Part shown: in pieces, positions 8,955 to 18,400 of the stretch
Layout of the letters: the number at the start of each line of letters is the position of its first letter
Numbering within the stretch: the first letter of the stretch is position 1
DNA from: Bradyrhizobium sp. CCBAU 53421
Lineage (GTDB): Bacteria > Pseudomonadota > Alphaproteobacteria > Rhizobiales > Xanthobacteraceae
Length of the DNA stretch: 64,000 nt
NCBI RefSeq assembly: GCF_015291625.1
Contig: NZ_CP030047.1
Coordinates: 310,001-374,000 of the forward strand
Direction of reading: 5' to 3'
Program-made: the position numbers and the translations under genes
The notes under the pieces: generated by a model
Told to the model about the DNA's origin: nothing
Database searches by the model: none
What the model saw: the letters and a program-made list of their open reading frames with translations, nothing else

Positions 8955-10340
8955 ATGAGCATAGCCGAAGTCTACGATATCACGGTCACGCGGCGTCCCC
9001 TGGTCCCGCCGGCGCCGCCGCGCGCGCCCGCGGACATGGGCGCGTTCCAGCGGATGCGGGTGATGCGCAACTCGCCGATCGAGACCTGGGGCCAGCGCGC
9101 CTATGAAGACGACATCGTCCATGGCCGCTTCCTCAACCACTCGAGCTTCATCCTCAATACGCCGGATGCGATCCGCCACGTGCTGGTCGACAATTACGAG
9201 AACTACACCCGCACGCCCGCCGGCCTTCGCGTGCTGCGTCCGATGCTGGGCGAGGGACTGCTGATCGCCGAGGGCCGTGCATGGAAGCATCAGCGCCGGA
9301 CGCTGGCGCCGGCGTTCACGCCGCGCGCGGTGACGACGCTGGTGCCCTACATGATCGCGGCGGTCGACGAGACCATCGCCAAGCTGAAAGCCGCGAGCGG
9401 CGGGCCGGTCGATCTGCGCGAGGTGATGCAGCGCATGACGCTGGAGATCGCCGGCCGCACCATGTTCTCGTTCGGCATGGATCGCCACGGTGCCGCGCTG
9501 CGCGATTTCGTGATGGAGTATGGCGACACGCTGGCACGGCCGCATATGCTAGATCTGGTGCTGCCCTTGAGCTGGCCGACCCCGCAGGATTTCCGGCGCG
9601 CCCGCTTCCGCAAGCGCTGGACCGCGTTCGTCGGCATGTTGATGGCCGAGCGCCGCGCCGCCGGCAAGGATGACAACGCACCGGCCCGTGACTTGTTCGA
9701 CCTGATGGGTGCCGCGCGCGATCCTGAAACCGGCCAAGCCTTCACCGACGCCCAGCTCGGCGACCAGGTCGCGACCATGATCCTGGCCGGCCATGAGACG
9801 ACCGCAACCGCGCTGTTCTGGGCGCTCTATCTGCTGGCGCTCGATCCCGAGACCCAGGAGCAATTGGCAGCAGAAGTCAGGAGCGTGACGACGTCAGGCG
9901 CGCTCGACATCGAGCGGTTGAAATTCACCCGCGCGGTGATCGACGAAACCATGCGGCTTTATCCGCCGGCGTTCCTGATCGCGCGTGCGGCAGGCGGTCC
10001 CGACACCATCGCGGGCCGTCCGGTCAGGAAGCATGACGTAATCCTGATCGCGCCGTGGCTGTTGCACCGGCATGAAAAGCTGTGGCGCGATCCCAACGCG
10101 TTCGTACCACAGCGCTTCTTGACGGAAACGCCGCCCGATCGCTTCGCCTATCTGCCGTTCGGCGTTGGCGCGCGGGTCTGTATCGGCGCGCATTTCGCGC
10201 TGGTCGAGGCGACGCTCGCGCTGGCGCGGATCATCGGCGCGTTCCGCGTCGCGCTGGCCGACAAGGATCCGGTGCTTCCGATCGGCGTGGTGACAACCCA
10301 GCCGAACCGCTCCCCAGTGTTCACGATCAAGCCGCGCTGA
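8955..10340 (+). CDS. Cytochrome P450
   Basis: 461 residues from an ATG with AGGAAGCGAGG upstream; the frame is open further 5' but that part overlaps the hydrolase gene. All P450 hallmarks are present: I-helix AGHETT at residues 278-283, the ExxR motif in DETMRLYPPA, and the haem loop FGVGARVCIG with the cysteine thiolate at residue 409. There is no membrane anchor, so it is a soluble bacterial P450 needing separate redox partners, which are not in the window. Substrate unknown; the neighbour is an exported hydrolase. Confidence 0.9.
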   Translation: MSIAEVYDITVTRRPLVPPAPPRAPADMGAFQRMRVMRNSPIETWGQRAYEDDIVHGRFLNHSSFILNTPDAIRHVLVDNYENYTRTPAGLRVLRPMLGEGLLIAEGRAWKHQRRTLAPAFTPRAVTTLVPYMIAAVDETIAKLKAASGGPVDLREVMQRMTLEIAGRTMFSFGMDRHGAALRDFVMEYGDTLARPHMLDLVLPLSWPTPQDFRRARFRKRWTAFVGMLMAERRAAGKDDNAPARDLFDLMGAARDPETGQAFTDAQLGDQVATMILAGHETTATALFWALYLLALDPETQEQLAAEVRSVTTSGALDIERLKFTRAVIDETMRLYPPAFLIARAAGGPDTIAGRPVRKHDVILIAPWLLHRHEKLWRDPNAFVPQRFLTETPPDRFAYLPFGVGARVCIGAHFALVEATLALARIIGAFRVALADKDPVLPIGVVTTQPNRSPVFTIKPR

Positions 10341-10420
10341 CCTTGCGCGGCGGTGTCCCAATGCTCATCTTGGGCGGGATGACACTTCGTCGAATCGTCA
10401 TCCCGCTCTATCTCTCTGTT

Positions 10421-10474
10421 TTGAGCATGATCTTTTCGGAAAACCGTTACACACTTTTCCGGATCATGCTCTAG
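10421..10474. repeat. Palindromic repeat, family B, copy 1
   Basis: TTGAGCATGATCTTTTCGG ... CCGGATCATGCTCTAG, an imperfect 54-base hairpin. Relatives are at 15846-15919, 40636-40690 and 45574-45653. It ends only 9 bases before the cyclase start codon, so it forms most of that gene's leader. Confidence 0.85.
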
Positions 10475-10483
10475 GGTCTCACC

Positions 10484-11893
10484 ATGAGCGATACGCAAGC
10501 CCACTTCGCAGTCCTCAGGCAGACGACCGATCCGGCCGTGGTCGATGCCATGCAGCAGCTGATCGTCGATGGTCATGATCGCGAGCTCAATCGCATCAAC
10601 GTTCTGGATTTCTCCAACCGTACCGGGCTCGACCAGGAGAAGGTGATCTCCGGCTTCCTGCATGCCTCCCGGCTCGGCCTGTTCGACATGAGCTGGAACG
10701 TACTGTGTCCGGGCTGTGGCGGGGTGCTCGACGCCCACACCACGCTGAAGTCGCTGCGCCATGACGACTACAATTGCGCGCTGTGCGCCGCCGGTTACGA
10801 GGCTTCCGTCGACGAGTTGGTCGAGGTTGCCTTCACCGTCAGCCCGCGGGTCCGCCGCATCGCCGCGCATGATCCCAATACGCTGCCGATCTGGGAATAC
10901 TTCCGCCAGATGTTCTGGAGTTCAGGGATCGAGTTTGACGAGAGCTCGGTGTCGACCCTGATCAACGAGGTCACGCTGGAGGGGCTCGAGCTCCCGCCCG
11001 GCGAAAAGGCGATCCTGTCGCTCAATCTGCCCAATCAGTTCGTCATCGTGTTCGAGCCGGTGACGCATTCGGCGCACTTCTTTGCTGTCGAAGGCGAGCC
11101 GACCACCGAGCGTCAGCAGTTCTCGATCGCATTCAACAAGTCTCATGCGCCGACCGGCACCTCGACGATGCGGCCGGGGCCGCTGCGGCTCGCGCTGGAG
11201 AATCACGCCGATGTCCGCGTGCTGCCGTCGGTGTGGATCGCGGGCGATCCGCTGCACAAACTGCTCGGCAAGCGCAAGCCGATCCTCACCGCGAAGCGAA
11301 TGCTGTCGAACCAGACTTTCCGCGACGTGTTCAAGGCCGACAACCTCACCGTCGACCAGCGGCTCAAGATCACCGCGCTGACCTTCCTGTTCACCGATCT
11401 GAAGGGCTCGACCGCGCTCTATGAGCGGGTCGGCGATCTCGCCGCGTTCGATCTGGTGCGCGCGCATTTCCACGCGCTGCTCGAGATCATCGCCTCCGAG
11501 CACGGCGCCGTCGTGAAGACGATCGGCGATGCCGTGATGGCGACCTTCATCCGGCCCGAGCATGCATTGTCGGCGGGCCTGCGCATGCGGGCGGCGATGA
11601 AGCAACTCAACACCGAGCGCGGCAAGGAGGATCTGGTCGTCAAGATCGGTATCCATGAGGGTCCGTGCCTCGCGGTGACGCTTAACGAACGGCAGGATTA
11701 TTTCGGCCAGACCGTGAATATCGCAGCTAGGGTGCAGAGCCTGTCGACGTCTCAGGAAATCCATTTGACCCAGCCGGTGATGGAATCGGCCGAGGTCGCC
11801 GGCATCCTCGATCGCGCGGCGATCAAGCCGATCCAGAAGGAAGCGGCGCTGCGCGGCATTGCCGACAAGCTCGTGGTGTACGAGATACCGTAG
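10484..11893 (+). CDS. Class III nucleotide cyclase with N-terminal zinc ribbon
   Basis: 469 residues. Residues ~1-290 are a DUF5939-like regulatory region: a helical start, then a zinc-ribbon signature (CPGCGG near residue 70 and CALC near 100). The last ~170 residues are an adenylate/guanylate cyclase domain: FLFTDLKGSTALYERVGD (first metal Asp), KTIGDAVMATF (second metal Asp), VKIGIHEGP and DYFGQTVNIAARVQ. It should make cAMP from ATP in the cytosol; GTP use cannot be excluded. The leader is a palindromic repeat whose last bases supply TAGGG as the only candidate ribosome site. Confidence 0.85.
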   Translation: MSDTQAHFAVLRQTTDPAVVDAMQQLIVDGHDRELNRINVLDFSNRTGLDQEKVISGFLHASRLGLFDMSWNVLCPGCGGVLDAHTTLKSLRHDDYNCALCAAGYEASVDELVEVAFTVSPRVRRIAAHDPNTLPIWEYFRQMFWSSGIEFDESSVSTLINEVTLEGLELPPGEKAILSLNLPNQFVIVFEPVTHSAHFFAVEGEPTTERQQFSIAFNKSHAPTGTSTMRPGPLRLALENHADVRVLPSVWIAGDPLHKLLGKRKPILTAKRMLSNQTFRDVFKADNLTVDQRLKITALTFLFTDLKGSTALYERVGDLAAFDLVRAHFHALLEIIASEHGAVVKTIGDAVMATFIRPEHALSAGLRMRAAMKQLNTERGKEDLVVKIGIHEGPCLAVTLNERQDYFGQTVNIAARVQSLSTSQEIHLTQPVMESAEVAGILDRAAIKPIQKEAALRGIADKLVVYEIP

Positions 11894-12064
11894 TCACATT
11901 GCCGACACGTAATGCTTGCCGAAACGTAATGCCGCAGCGGGAACCCGCGCGGATTGCACCGGTTCTGTTTCCACGCCATATAGATTTCAACGGCGCATGA
12001 TCCGGAAGCTTTCCGGACCGATGCTCAAATCAAAGCTTCCAGGCTTCATCCCACAGAGAGAGCG

Positions 12065-12568
12065 ATGCTCGACGGACTCCGCCAATTCATTGCCGATATC
12101 GTCTCCCCCGATGCCCAGGCCGACCGCAGCTTCGACGACAGCGATTATCGTCTGGCGGCGACCGCGCTATTGGTGCATGTCGTCTCGCTCGACGGCGAGC
12201 CGACGCCTGCCGAAAAGCTCAAGCTGCACAGCCTGATCGAGAGCCGTTTCCAGCTCGATCCCGGCACCGCCGACAGGCTGATCGCCTCCGCCATGCGCGT
12301 CGAGGGCGAGGCGGTCGATCTCTATCACTTTACCAGTGTGATCATGCGCTCGGTGAATGAGGAGGGACGGCTGCGCATCGTGGAGATGATGTGGGAGCTG
12401 GTCTATGCCGACGGCCAGGTCAGCGAGTTCGAAGACAATGTGGTCTGGCGTGCTGCCGATCTGCTCGGCATTTCCTCGCGCGACCGCATCGATCTCAAGC
12501 ACCGGGTCGCCGAGAAGCAGGCCGAGCTGCCAAAGGGCCCCTGGGGCACGGTAGACGCGGCAATCTGA
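12065..12568 (+). CDS. TerB-family protein
   Basis: 167 residues, all helical, no signal peptide. The TerB/DjlA-type metal-binding core is visible as two acidic repeats: ALLVHVVSLDGEPTPAEKL and MWELVYADGQVSEFEDNV, each with the DG-x-(x)-x-E pattern. Such proteins bind metal ions and are linked to tellurite and stress responses, but stand-alone alphaproteobacterial copies have no assigned role. GAGAGAG precedes the ATG. No ter genes are nearby. Confidence 0.8.
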   Translation: MLDGLRQFIADIVSPDAQADRSFDDSDYRLAATALLVHVVSLDGEPTPAEKLKLHSLIESRFQLDPGTADRLIASAMRVEGEAVDLYHFTSVIMRSVNEEGRLRIVEMMWELVYADGQVSEFEDNVVWRAADLLGISSRDRIDLKHRVAEKQAELPKGPWGTVDAAI

Positions 12569-12617
12569 CACGGCTGCCTGCGCAAGCTGACGCCTCCTTG
12601 CCGGCGTGGCGGATGGC

Positions 12618-12637
12618 GAAACTTTAAGAAACTTTAA
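12618..12637. repeat. Perfect 10-bp tandem repeat
   Basis: GAAACTTTAA occurs twice head to tail in the gap between the TerB-like gene and the SDR gene. The period is one helical turn, as in sites bound by dimers on one DNA face. Confidence 0.5.
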
Positions 12638-12805
12638 TGTCCGCCGCGATTGTGGGCGATCCGACTGAAAATCGGTCGTTTCGTCACCAAACCAGCGCCT
12701 CCAATGCTATCCACAAGCCCATACGCGGCTTGCGTCACACCGCATCCCTATGCTCTCGTCGCCCCGTTGGGGACCTCACTAGAATTTGCAGTAAGAGTTT
12801 GAAAC

Positions 12806-13585
12806 GTGACTGAGCGTGTGACGCTGATAACCGGGGCATCGGCGGGCATAGGCACCGAACTGGCGCGCGTGTTTGCATCGAATGGCCACCGTGTGGCGCT
12901 GGTGGCACGGCGCGCCGACCGCCTGACGGCGCTCGCAGGCGAGCTCGGGGCCAAGGGCGGCGCGGCGCCGATCGTGATTCCCTGCGACCTCCAGCAGACC
13001 GATGCGGGCGACAAGATCGCGCAGGCCCTGGCCGAGGCCGGGGTCGAGGTCGAATATCTCGTCAATAATGCCGGTTTCGGCCTGTTCGGCCTCGCGGTCG
13101 AGCGCGATCGTGCCGAACAGCTCAACATCATCAACGTCAATATCCGCGCGCTGACCGACCTGACGTTGCGTTTTGCCGATCAGCTGATCCGCAACCGCGG
13201 CGGCATCCTCAATCTCGGCTCGATCGCCGGATTCCTGCCGGGCCCCGGCATGGCCGTGTACTATGCCAGCAAGGCCTATGTGCTGTCGTTTTCCGAGGCG
13301 TTGCGCTGCGAACTGGCGCCGAAGGGCGTGCGCGTCACCGTGGTTTGCCCCGGTCCCGTGCCGTCCGAGTTCCAGGACCGCGCCGGCTTTGCCCCCGGAT
13401 TCGATTCCGCCATCCTCAACGTGGCGCCGGCCGAGGTCGCCCGCCAGGCCTATCGCGGCCTGATGGCCAACAAGCGCGCCGTGCTGCCGGGCGCCTTCAT
13501 CAAGATAGTGCCGTTCCTGCTCCGGCTGTTTCCGCGCTCCTTCATCCTGACGGCGGTCGGCGGCTTTCAGCTGCGCAAACGCTAG
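12806..13585 (+). CDS. Short-chain dehydrogenase/reductase
   Basis: 259 residues starting at GTG. Rossmann motif TLITGASAGIG at the N-terminus, NNAGFG near residue 89, catalytic Ser region LNLGSIAGFLPG and catalytic pair YYASKAYVLS, so the enzyme should be active. The Arg pattern after the second strand (VARRADRL) suggests NADPH. The C-terminal helix is hydrophobic/basic (IVPFLLRLFPRSF). Substrate unknown; the DltE/YqjQ-type SDR group is the closest in shape. Confidence 0.85.
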   Translation: MTERVTLITGASAGIGTELARVFASNGHRVALVARRADRLTALAGELGAKGGAAPIVIPCDLQQTDAGDKIAQALAEAGVEVEYLVNNAGFGLFGLAVERDRAEQLNIINVNIRALTDLTLRFADQLIRNRGGILNLGSIAGFLPGPGMAVYYASKAYVLSFSEALRCELAPKGVRVTVVCPGPVPSEFQDRAGFAPGFDSAILNVAPAEVARQAYRGLMANKRAVLPGAFIKIVPFLLRLFPRSFILTAVGGFQLRKR

Positions 13586-13709
13586 ATTCGCCCGAAAGCC
13601 CATTCATCGCCGTTAAGGCTGTTTCTGGCCCGCGATTTGCTTTGTGCCTGTGTGCGCAAACTCACACGATGTTAACGACCACTTAGCTATGATCGCGCCT
13701 TACGTGCCG

Positions 13710-13745
13710 AATCTTCAAGCAGAGGCCAAATCTTCAAGCAGAGGC
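13710..13745 (+). repeat. 19-bp tandem duplication next to a start codon
   Basis: AATCTTCAAGCAGAGGC occurs at 13710-13726 and again at 13729-13745; the second copy ends one base before an ATG at 13747. Both copies contain AGAGG. Confidence 0.7.
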
Positions 13746-13746
13746 A

Positions 13747-14586
13747 ATGTCGTTCCGGTCTGACCAGAGCCGTGTCGTGGTGCCCTTCGCGAGCCGAAGG
13801 CCGGCCGCGGTCACGCCCAAGGATCGGGTTACGGATCAGATCTCGGATCGGATGCTGGATCAGGCTCCGCTGCGGCCGGTGCTGATCGTGCTGCATCAGG
13901 AGACATCGACCCCCGGCCGGATCGGCAACGCCCTGCGTACGCTGGGCTACCCTCTCGACATCCGCCGGCCGCGCTTCGGCGACCCGCTGCCCGCAACGCT
14001 CGACGCGCATGCCGGCGCGGTGATCTTCGGCGGCCCGATGAGCGCCAATGATCCCGATGATTACGTGCGCCGCGAGATCGACTGGATTGCAGTCCCGCTG
14101 CGCGAGCAGCGTCCGTTCCTCGGCATCTGCCTCGGTGCGCAGATGCTGGCGCGGCAACTCGGCGCCAAGGTCGCACCGCATCCGCAGGGCCGTGTCGAGG
14201 TCGGCTATTACCCGGTCAGGCCGACGGAGGCGGGCCGCGCATTGTGCCCGGACTGGCCGGCGCGGGTGTATCACTGGCATGGCGAGGGCTTTCAATTGCC
14301 CGCGGGCGCGGATTTGCTGGCGGCGGGCGATGATTTCCCGGTGCAGGCGTTCCAGTTCGGCAACGCCTTCGGCCTGCAATTCCATCCCGATGTGACCTAC
14401 GCGATGATGCATCGCTGGACCGCGCGCGGTTGCGTACGAATGGATTCGCCGGGCGCGCAGCCGCGTCATCAGCACTTCGCCGAGCGCGCCGTGCACGATG
14501 CCGCCGAGCGCGCTTGGCTGAAGCATTTCGTCGACGGCTGGATCGCGCGCGTGCCGCGGCCGGTGATGCTGCAGGCCGCCGAATAG
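13747..14586 (+). CDS. Class I glutamine amidotransferase
   Basis: 279 residues if started at 13747; an internal ATG at 13852 (MLDQAPLRPVLIVLHQ) starts where similarity to the family starts and may be the real one. The GATase triad is visible: nucleophile Cys in FLGICLGAQML, and His with a following acidic residue in LQFHPDVTY. GAVIFGGPMSANDPD is the substrate-side loop. It hydrolyses glutamine and passes ammonia to an unidentified acceptor; the family includes GuaA-like and gamma-glutamyl-compound enzymes. The partner synthase is not adjacent. Confidence 0.8.
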   Translation: MSFRSDQSRVVVPFASRRPAAVTPKDRVTDQISDRMLDQAPLRPVLIVLHQETSTPGRIGNALRTLGYPLDIRRPRFGDPLPATLDAHAGAVIFGGPMSANDPDDYVRREIDWIAVPLREQRPFLGICLGAQMLARQLGAKVAPHPQGRVEVGYYPVRPTEAGRALCPDWPARVYHWHGEGFQLPAGADLLAAGDDFPVQAFQFGNAFGLQFHPDVTYAMMHRWTARGCVRMDSPGAQPRHQHFAERAVHDAAERAWLKHFVDGWIARVPRPVMLQAAE

Positions 14587-14702
14587 CCGCCGCGCGGAAT
14601 TTCGCGCCACCTTTTCATTCTGATGGATGTGCTACTGTCGGCTGCCGCGCGCGGGCCACATCGCCGCGCGTCTCAATAACAACAAGGCACAGGGAGATCG
14701 CC

Positions 14703-15512
14703 GTGAGCTACCAGCACATCCTCTACGAGGTCAGCGACCGGATCGCGACTATCACGCTCAACCGCCCAGACCGCATGAATGCCTGGACCGCGATCATGGA
14801 GCGTGACGTGCGCCACGCGATGGAGACGGCGGCCAATGACGACGATGTTCGCGTCATCGTGCTGACCGGTGCGGGCCGCGGCTTCTGCGCCGGCGCCGAC
14901 ATGGAAGCGCTGCAGGGGATCGATCCCAACGAGGTCAGGCGCGGCGAGAGCATTCCGTTCGACATGAACCGCCGTGCCGACTGGCAGACCCGCTACGCCT
15001 ATTACCCCGCCATCAAGAAGCCCGTGATCGCGATGCTCAACGGCGCTACCGCCGGCATCGGCCTGGTCCACGCGCTCTATTGCGATTTGCGCTTCGCGGC
15101 CGACAGCGCCGTGTTCACCACCGCCTTCGCGCGGCGCGGCCTGATCGCCGAGCACGGCATCAGCTGGATGCTGCCGCGCATCGTCGGCCACGCCAACGCG
15201 CTCGACCTGTTGATGTCGGCGCGGCGCGTGTCGGCTGCGGAGGCGCTGCGCATCGGCCTCGTCAACCGGCTTTCGTCGCCGGAGAAACTGCGCGAGGAGA
15301 CCTATGCCTATGCCCGCGACCTCGCCGATTTCGTCTCGCCGAGCGCGATCGCCGTGATCAAGCGCCAGGTCTACGACGTGCCGTTCCAGTCGCTGGCGGA
15401 GGCCACCATCGACGCCAACCGCGAGATGCAGATCGCGCTCAAGGGCAATGATTTCAGGGAGGGCGTGGCGAGTTTTGTGGAGAAGCGCCCGCCGCGGTTT
15501 ACGGGGACGTGA
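14703..15512 (+). CDS. Enoyl-CoA hydratase/isomerase family protein
   Basis: 269 residues from GTG with AGGGAGATCGCC upstream. Crotonase fold: ITLNRPDRMNAWT, GAGRGFCAGADMEAL (oxyanion hole), and MLNGATAGIGLVHALYCDLRFA with the second oxyanion-hole glycine. In place of the catalytic Glu pair, TTAFARRGLIAEHGISWMLPR keeps the Glu/His region. Members hydrate enoyl-CoA in fatty-acid or aromatic-acid breakdown; the exact acyl-CoA is not predictable. It stands alone. Confidence 0.85.
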   Translation: MSYQHILYEVSDRIATITLNRPDRMNAWTAIMERDVRHAMETAANDDDVRVIVLTGAGRGFCAGADMEALQGIDPNEVRRGESIPFDMNRRADWQTRYAYYPAIKKPVIAMLNGATAGIGLVHALYCDLRFAADSAVFTTAFARRGLIAEHGISWMLPRIVGHANALDLLMSARRVSAAEALRIGLVNRLSSPEKLREETYAYARDLADFVSPSAIAVIKRQVYDVPFQSLAEATIDANREMQIALKGNDFREGVASFVEKRPPRFTGT

Positions 15513-15560
15513 GGGGGGAAACCGATAAAGTCCGTCTTCGCCCTTTGGGCTTCGCCGGAC

Positions 15561-15621
15561 ACCACGCTTCGCCCTTCGGGCTCTGCGCGGCTGCGCCACG
15601 CGTAGCCCGAAGGGCGAAGCG

Positions 15622-15625
<4 letters not shown>
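15561..15625. repeat. 22-bp inverted repeat ending on the tRNA-Ala 3' end
   Basis: Left arm 15561-15582 and right arm 15604-15625 are exact reverse complements (ACCACGCTTCGCCC...). The right arm contains the tRNA's encoded CCA and discriminator base. On the tRNA strand it forms a large hairpin starting exactly at ACCA and may act as its 3' processing or termination signal. Confidence 0.8.
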
Positions 15626-15697
<72 letters not shown>

Positions 15698-15845
15698 ATC
15701 GCGGCCGGGTGTTGCTGAGTATCCCGGCCGTCAGTCGGGCGCCATTTACAGTCCCGCCCAAGGTCAAGTCAAGAACGGTGAAACAACGGTTTTCGGCCTG
15801 TCCTGCCGGGAACTTCCCTTGTTTGCGGGGGGATGAACCGATATT

Positions 15846-15919
15846 TAGAGCGTGATCCGGACCCGGCGGACCGCGTTAGCGAAAGTACGTAGCGGTTTTC
15901 CGAGAAGATCCTGCTCAAA
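15846..15919. repeat. Palindromic repeat, family B, longer variant
   Basis: TAGAGCGTGATCCGG ... GCGGTTTTCCGAGAAGATCCTGCTCAA with an extra inner stretch. It lies between the tRNA and yggT. Apart from this repeat, the gap 15698-15993 shows nothing I can name. Confidence 0.7.
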
Positions 15920-15993
15920 CGAGAGGCGCGCTGGCCCTTCAGTCCGGTCTCGTCGCGCTTCACCTGGTCGTCCCACCCGCGAGCCCCCATCAT

Positions 15994-16284
15994 ATGCGCG
16001 CTGTTCTCGATATCGTCATCATCGTCCTCGACCTCTATGTCTGGCTGTTGATCGCCTCCGCCATCCTGTCCTGGCTGGTCGCCTTCAACGTGGTCAACAC
16101 GCGCAACCAGTTCGTCTCCGCGGTGGCCGAGTTCCTGTACCGGATCACCGAGCCGGTGCTGCGGCCGATTCGCAACGTGATGCCGAATCTGGGCGGGCTC
16201 GATATCTCGCCGATCATCGTGATCCTGATCATCATGTTCATCCAGCGGGTGATCGCCTATTACATCTATCCCAACGTGATCTGA
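15994..16284 (+). CDS. YggT family membrane protein
   Basis: 96 residues with two hydrophobic hairpins typical of YggT: VLDIVIIVLDLYVWLLIASAI then LSWLVAFNVVNTRNQFV, and later EFLYRITEPVLRPIRNVMP with the conserved P-x-L-x-P-(I/F)-R, then a last helix. Inner membrane; family members are linked to osmotic and cell-envelope functions without a known biochemical role. First of a probable three-gene run with the DUF167 gene and folD. Confidence 0.9.
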   Translation: MRAVLDIVIIVLDLYVWLLIASAILSWLVAFNVVNTRNQFVSAVAEFLYRITEPVLRPIRNVMPNLGGLDISPIIVILIIMFIQRVIAYYIYPNVI

Positions 16285-16321
16285 TCCTGCGCGATGGACG
16301 CTCGTTGATGGAGCCTTGCTG

Positions 16322-16657
16322 ATGGATCCTTGGCGCTATTCCACCGAGGGCATCAGCATCGCCTTGCGCGTGACGCCGCGCGGCGGCCGCGACGACATCG
16401 ACGGGATCGAGACGCTGGCCAACGGCCGCTCGGTGGTGAAGGTGCGGGTCCGCGCCATTGCGGAAGGTGGCGAGGCCAACCGTGCGGTGACCGAGCTGCT
16501 CGCCAAGGCGCTCGGCGTGCCCAAGGCCAGGGTGAAGCTGTTGTCAGGCGCCACCTCGCGGCTGAAGCAGGTGGCGGTCGACGGCGACCCGAAGGGGCTT
16601 GGTGAAACGTTGCGGAAGTTGACGGCGGCCAAGCCGAACCAGGAAACAAAGGACTGA
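16322..16657 (+). CDS. DUF167 (YggU) family protein
   Basis: 111 residues. The ATG at 16322, with ATGGAG upstream, is preferred over a TTG two codons earlier. DUF167 pattern: [60 protein letters not shown] small cytosolic protein of unknown function, very often encoded next to yggT as here. folD starts one base after its stop. Confidence 0.9.
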   Translation: MDPWRYSTEGISIALRVTPRGGRDDIDGIETLANGRSVVKVRVRAIAEGGEANRAVTELLAKALGVPKARVKLLSGATSRLKQVAVDGDPKGLGETLRKLTAAKPNQETKD

Positions 16658-16658
16658 C

Positions 16659-17543
16659 ATGACTGCCCGCATCATCGACGGAAAAGCCATAGCCGCCGAG
16701 CTCAGAGCCCGCGTTGCCGACGAGGTCGCCCGCGTCAAGCGCGATCATGCGCTCACGCCGGGGCTCGCCGTCGTTCTGGTCGGCCATGATCCCGCCAGCG
16801 AGGTCTACGTCCGCAGCAAGCACACCCAGACCCAGGCCGCCGGGATGGCCTCGTTCGAGCACAAGCTGCCGGAGGACGTGTCGCAGGCCGATCTGCTGGC
16901 GCTGATCGCGCAGCTCAACCGCGATCCGAAGGTGCACGGCATCCTGGTGCAACTGCCGCTGCCGAAATCGCTGCACACCGAGACCATCATCAACGCGATC
17001 GACCCGGCCAAGGACGTCGACGGCCTGCACCCGAACAATGCCGGCCGGCTGGCCGGCGGTCTCGCCGCGCTGTCGCCCTGCACGCCGCTCGGCTGCATCA
17101 TCCTGACCAAGAGCGTGCACCCCTCGCTCGAGGGCATGAACGCGATCGTGATCGGCCGCTCCAATCTGGTCGGCCGTCCGCTGGTGCAATTGCTGCTGAA
17201 CGAGAACGCGACGGTGACGATCGCGCATTCGCGCTCGCGCGATCTGTCGAAGCTGTGCGCCCAGGCCGATCTGGTCTATGCGGCGGTCGGAAAGCCCGAG
17301 ATGGTGCGCGGCAACTGGCTGAAGCCCGGTGCGACCGTGATCGATGTCGGCATCAACCGCATCCCGGTGCCGGGCGGCAAGCCGAAGCTGGTCGGCGACG
17401 TCGCATTCCAGGAAGCGCTTGGTATAGCGGGCGCGATCACGCCGGTGCCTGGCGGCGTCGGGCAGATGACGGTCGCGTGCCTGCTGGTCAACACGCTGCG
17501 CGCCGCCTGCGCGATTGCCGGCCTGCCGGCGCCTGCGGTTTAG
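16659..17543 (+). CDS. folD: Methylenetetrahydrofolate dehydrogenase/cyclohydrolase
   Basis: 294 residues, the normal FolD length. It interconverts 5,10-methylene-, methenyl- and 10-formyl-tetrahydrofolate in the cytosol. Visible signatures: [20 protein letters not shown] with the catalytic Lys, [31 protein letters not shown], and [11 protein letters not shown] for NADP binding, then the C-terminal [15 protein letters not shown]. One base separates it from the DUF167 gene, so it is probably in one operon with yggT. Confidence 0.97.
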   Translation: MTARIIDGKAIAAELRARVADEVARVKRDHALTPGLAVVLVGHDPASEVYVRSKHTQTQAAGMASFEHKLPEDVSQADLLALIAQLNRDPKVHGILVQLPLPKSLHTETIINAIDPAKDVDGLHPNNAGRLAGGLAALSPCTPLGCIILTKSVHPSLEGMNAIVIGRSNLVGRPLVQLLLNENATVTIAHSRSRDLSKLCAQADLVYAAVGKPEMVRGNWLKPGATVIDVGINRIPVPGGKPKLVGDVAFQEALGIAGAITPVPGGVGQMTVACLLVNTLRAACAIAGLPAPAV

Positions 17544-17545
17544 CT

Positions 17546-17692
17546 CTTACCTCGCCCCGCTTGCGGGGAGAGGTCGGATTGCATCGTCAGATGCAATCCG
17601 GGTGAGGGGGTACCAGTCTCTCGACGTTCGTAACTCGTGGAGGGAAGCCCCTCACCCCAACCCTCTCCCCGCAAGAGCGGGGCGAGGGAGCC
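17546..17692. repeat. Composite intergenic repeat, family D, copy 1
   Basis: Outer hairpins (CTCGCCCCGCTTGCGGGGAG; CTCTCCCCGCAAGAGCGGGG) with an inner GGATTGCATCGTCAGATGCAATCC hairpin half on the left. It fills the gap between convergent folD and ppa. An inverted copy is at 29541-29684. Confidence 0.85.
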
Positions 17693-17704
17693 TAGGCAGC
17701 GTGC

Positions 17705-18235
17705 CTATTTCTTCTTCGCGCGCTCGATGCCTTCGAGGATCAGCTTGCGGGCCTCGTCGGCGTCGCCCCAGCGCAGCACCTTCACCCACTTGCCCTTCTC
17801 CAGATCCTTGTAGTGCTCGAAGAAGTGCTGGATTTGCTGCAGCGTGATGTCGGGCAGGTCGCTGTAGTTCTGCACCTTGTCGTAGCGCTGGGTCAGCTTC
17901 GACGACGGCACCGCGATGATCTTCTCGTCGCCGCCGGCCTCGTCTTCCATCAGGAGCACGCCGACCACACGCACGCTCATCACCGCGCCCGGCACGATCG
18001 CGCGGGTGTTGACGATCAGCACGTCGCAGGGATCGCCATCGCCCGACAGCGTGTGCGGGATGAAGCCGTAATTGCCGGGATAGCGCATCGGCGTGTAGAG
18101 GAAGCGGTCCACCACCAGTGTGCCGGCCTCCTTGTCCATTTCGTACTTGATGGGCTCGCCGCCGACGGCAACCTCGATGATGACGTTGACGTCGTGGGGC
18201 GGATTTTTTCCGATCGATATGGCGTCGATACGCAT
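17705..18235 (-). CDS. ppa: Inorganic pyrophosphatase
   Basis: 176 residues, family I soluble pyrophosphatase. Active-site signature DGDPCDVLI (D-x-D-P-x-D), with [30 protein letters not shown] and the late [12 protein letters not shown] all conserved. It hydrolyses PPi to drive biosynthesis. The start is the ATG at 18235 with GGAGCAATCC upstream; the open frame runs 23 codons further but is not family-like there. Confidence 0.97.
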   Translation of the reverse strand: MRIDAISIGKNPPHDVNVIIEVAVGGEPIKYEMDKEAGTLVVDRFLYTPMRYPGNYGFIPHTLSGDGDPCDVLIVNTRAIVPGAVMSVRVVGVLLMEDEAGGDEKIIAVPSSKLTQRYDKVQNYSDLPDITLQQIQHFFEHYKDLEKGKWVKVLRWGDADEARKLILEGIERAKKK

Positions 18236-18400
18236 GGATTGCTCCGCGTGGCCTTTGGAAGTTGAGAACGATGTGATTTTTTGGTTGGCGCCGACAGGCC
18301 GCAAAACAGCATCAGGCCCGGCCTTGGGGCCGGGCTGGCCATCGCGCGGAGCGCTGAGGGCTGGTTTAGCCTTGCTGCAGCTGCGAGAGAAGCAGGATTT

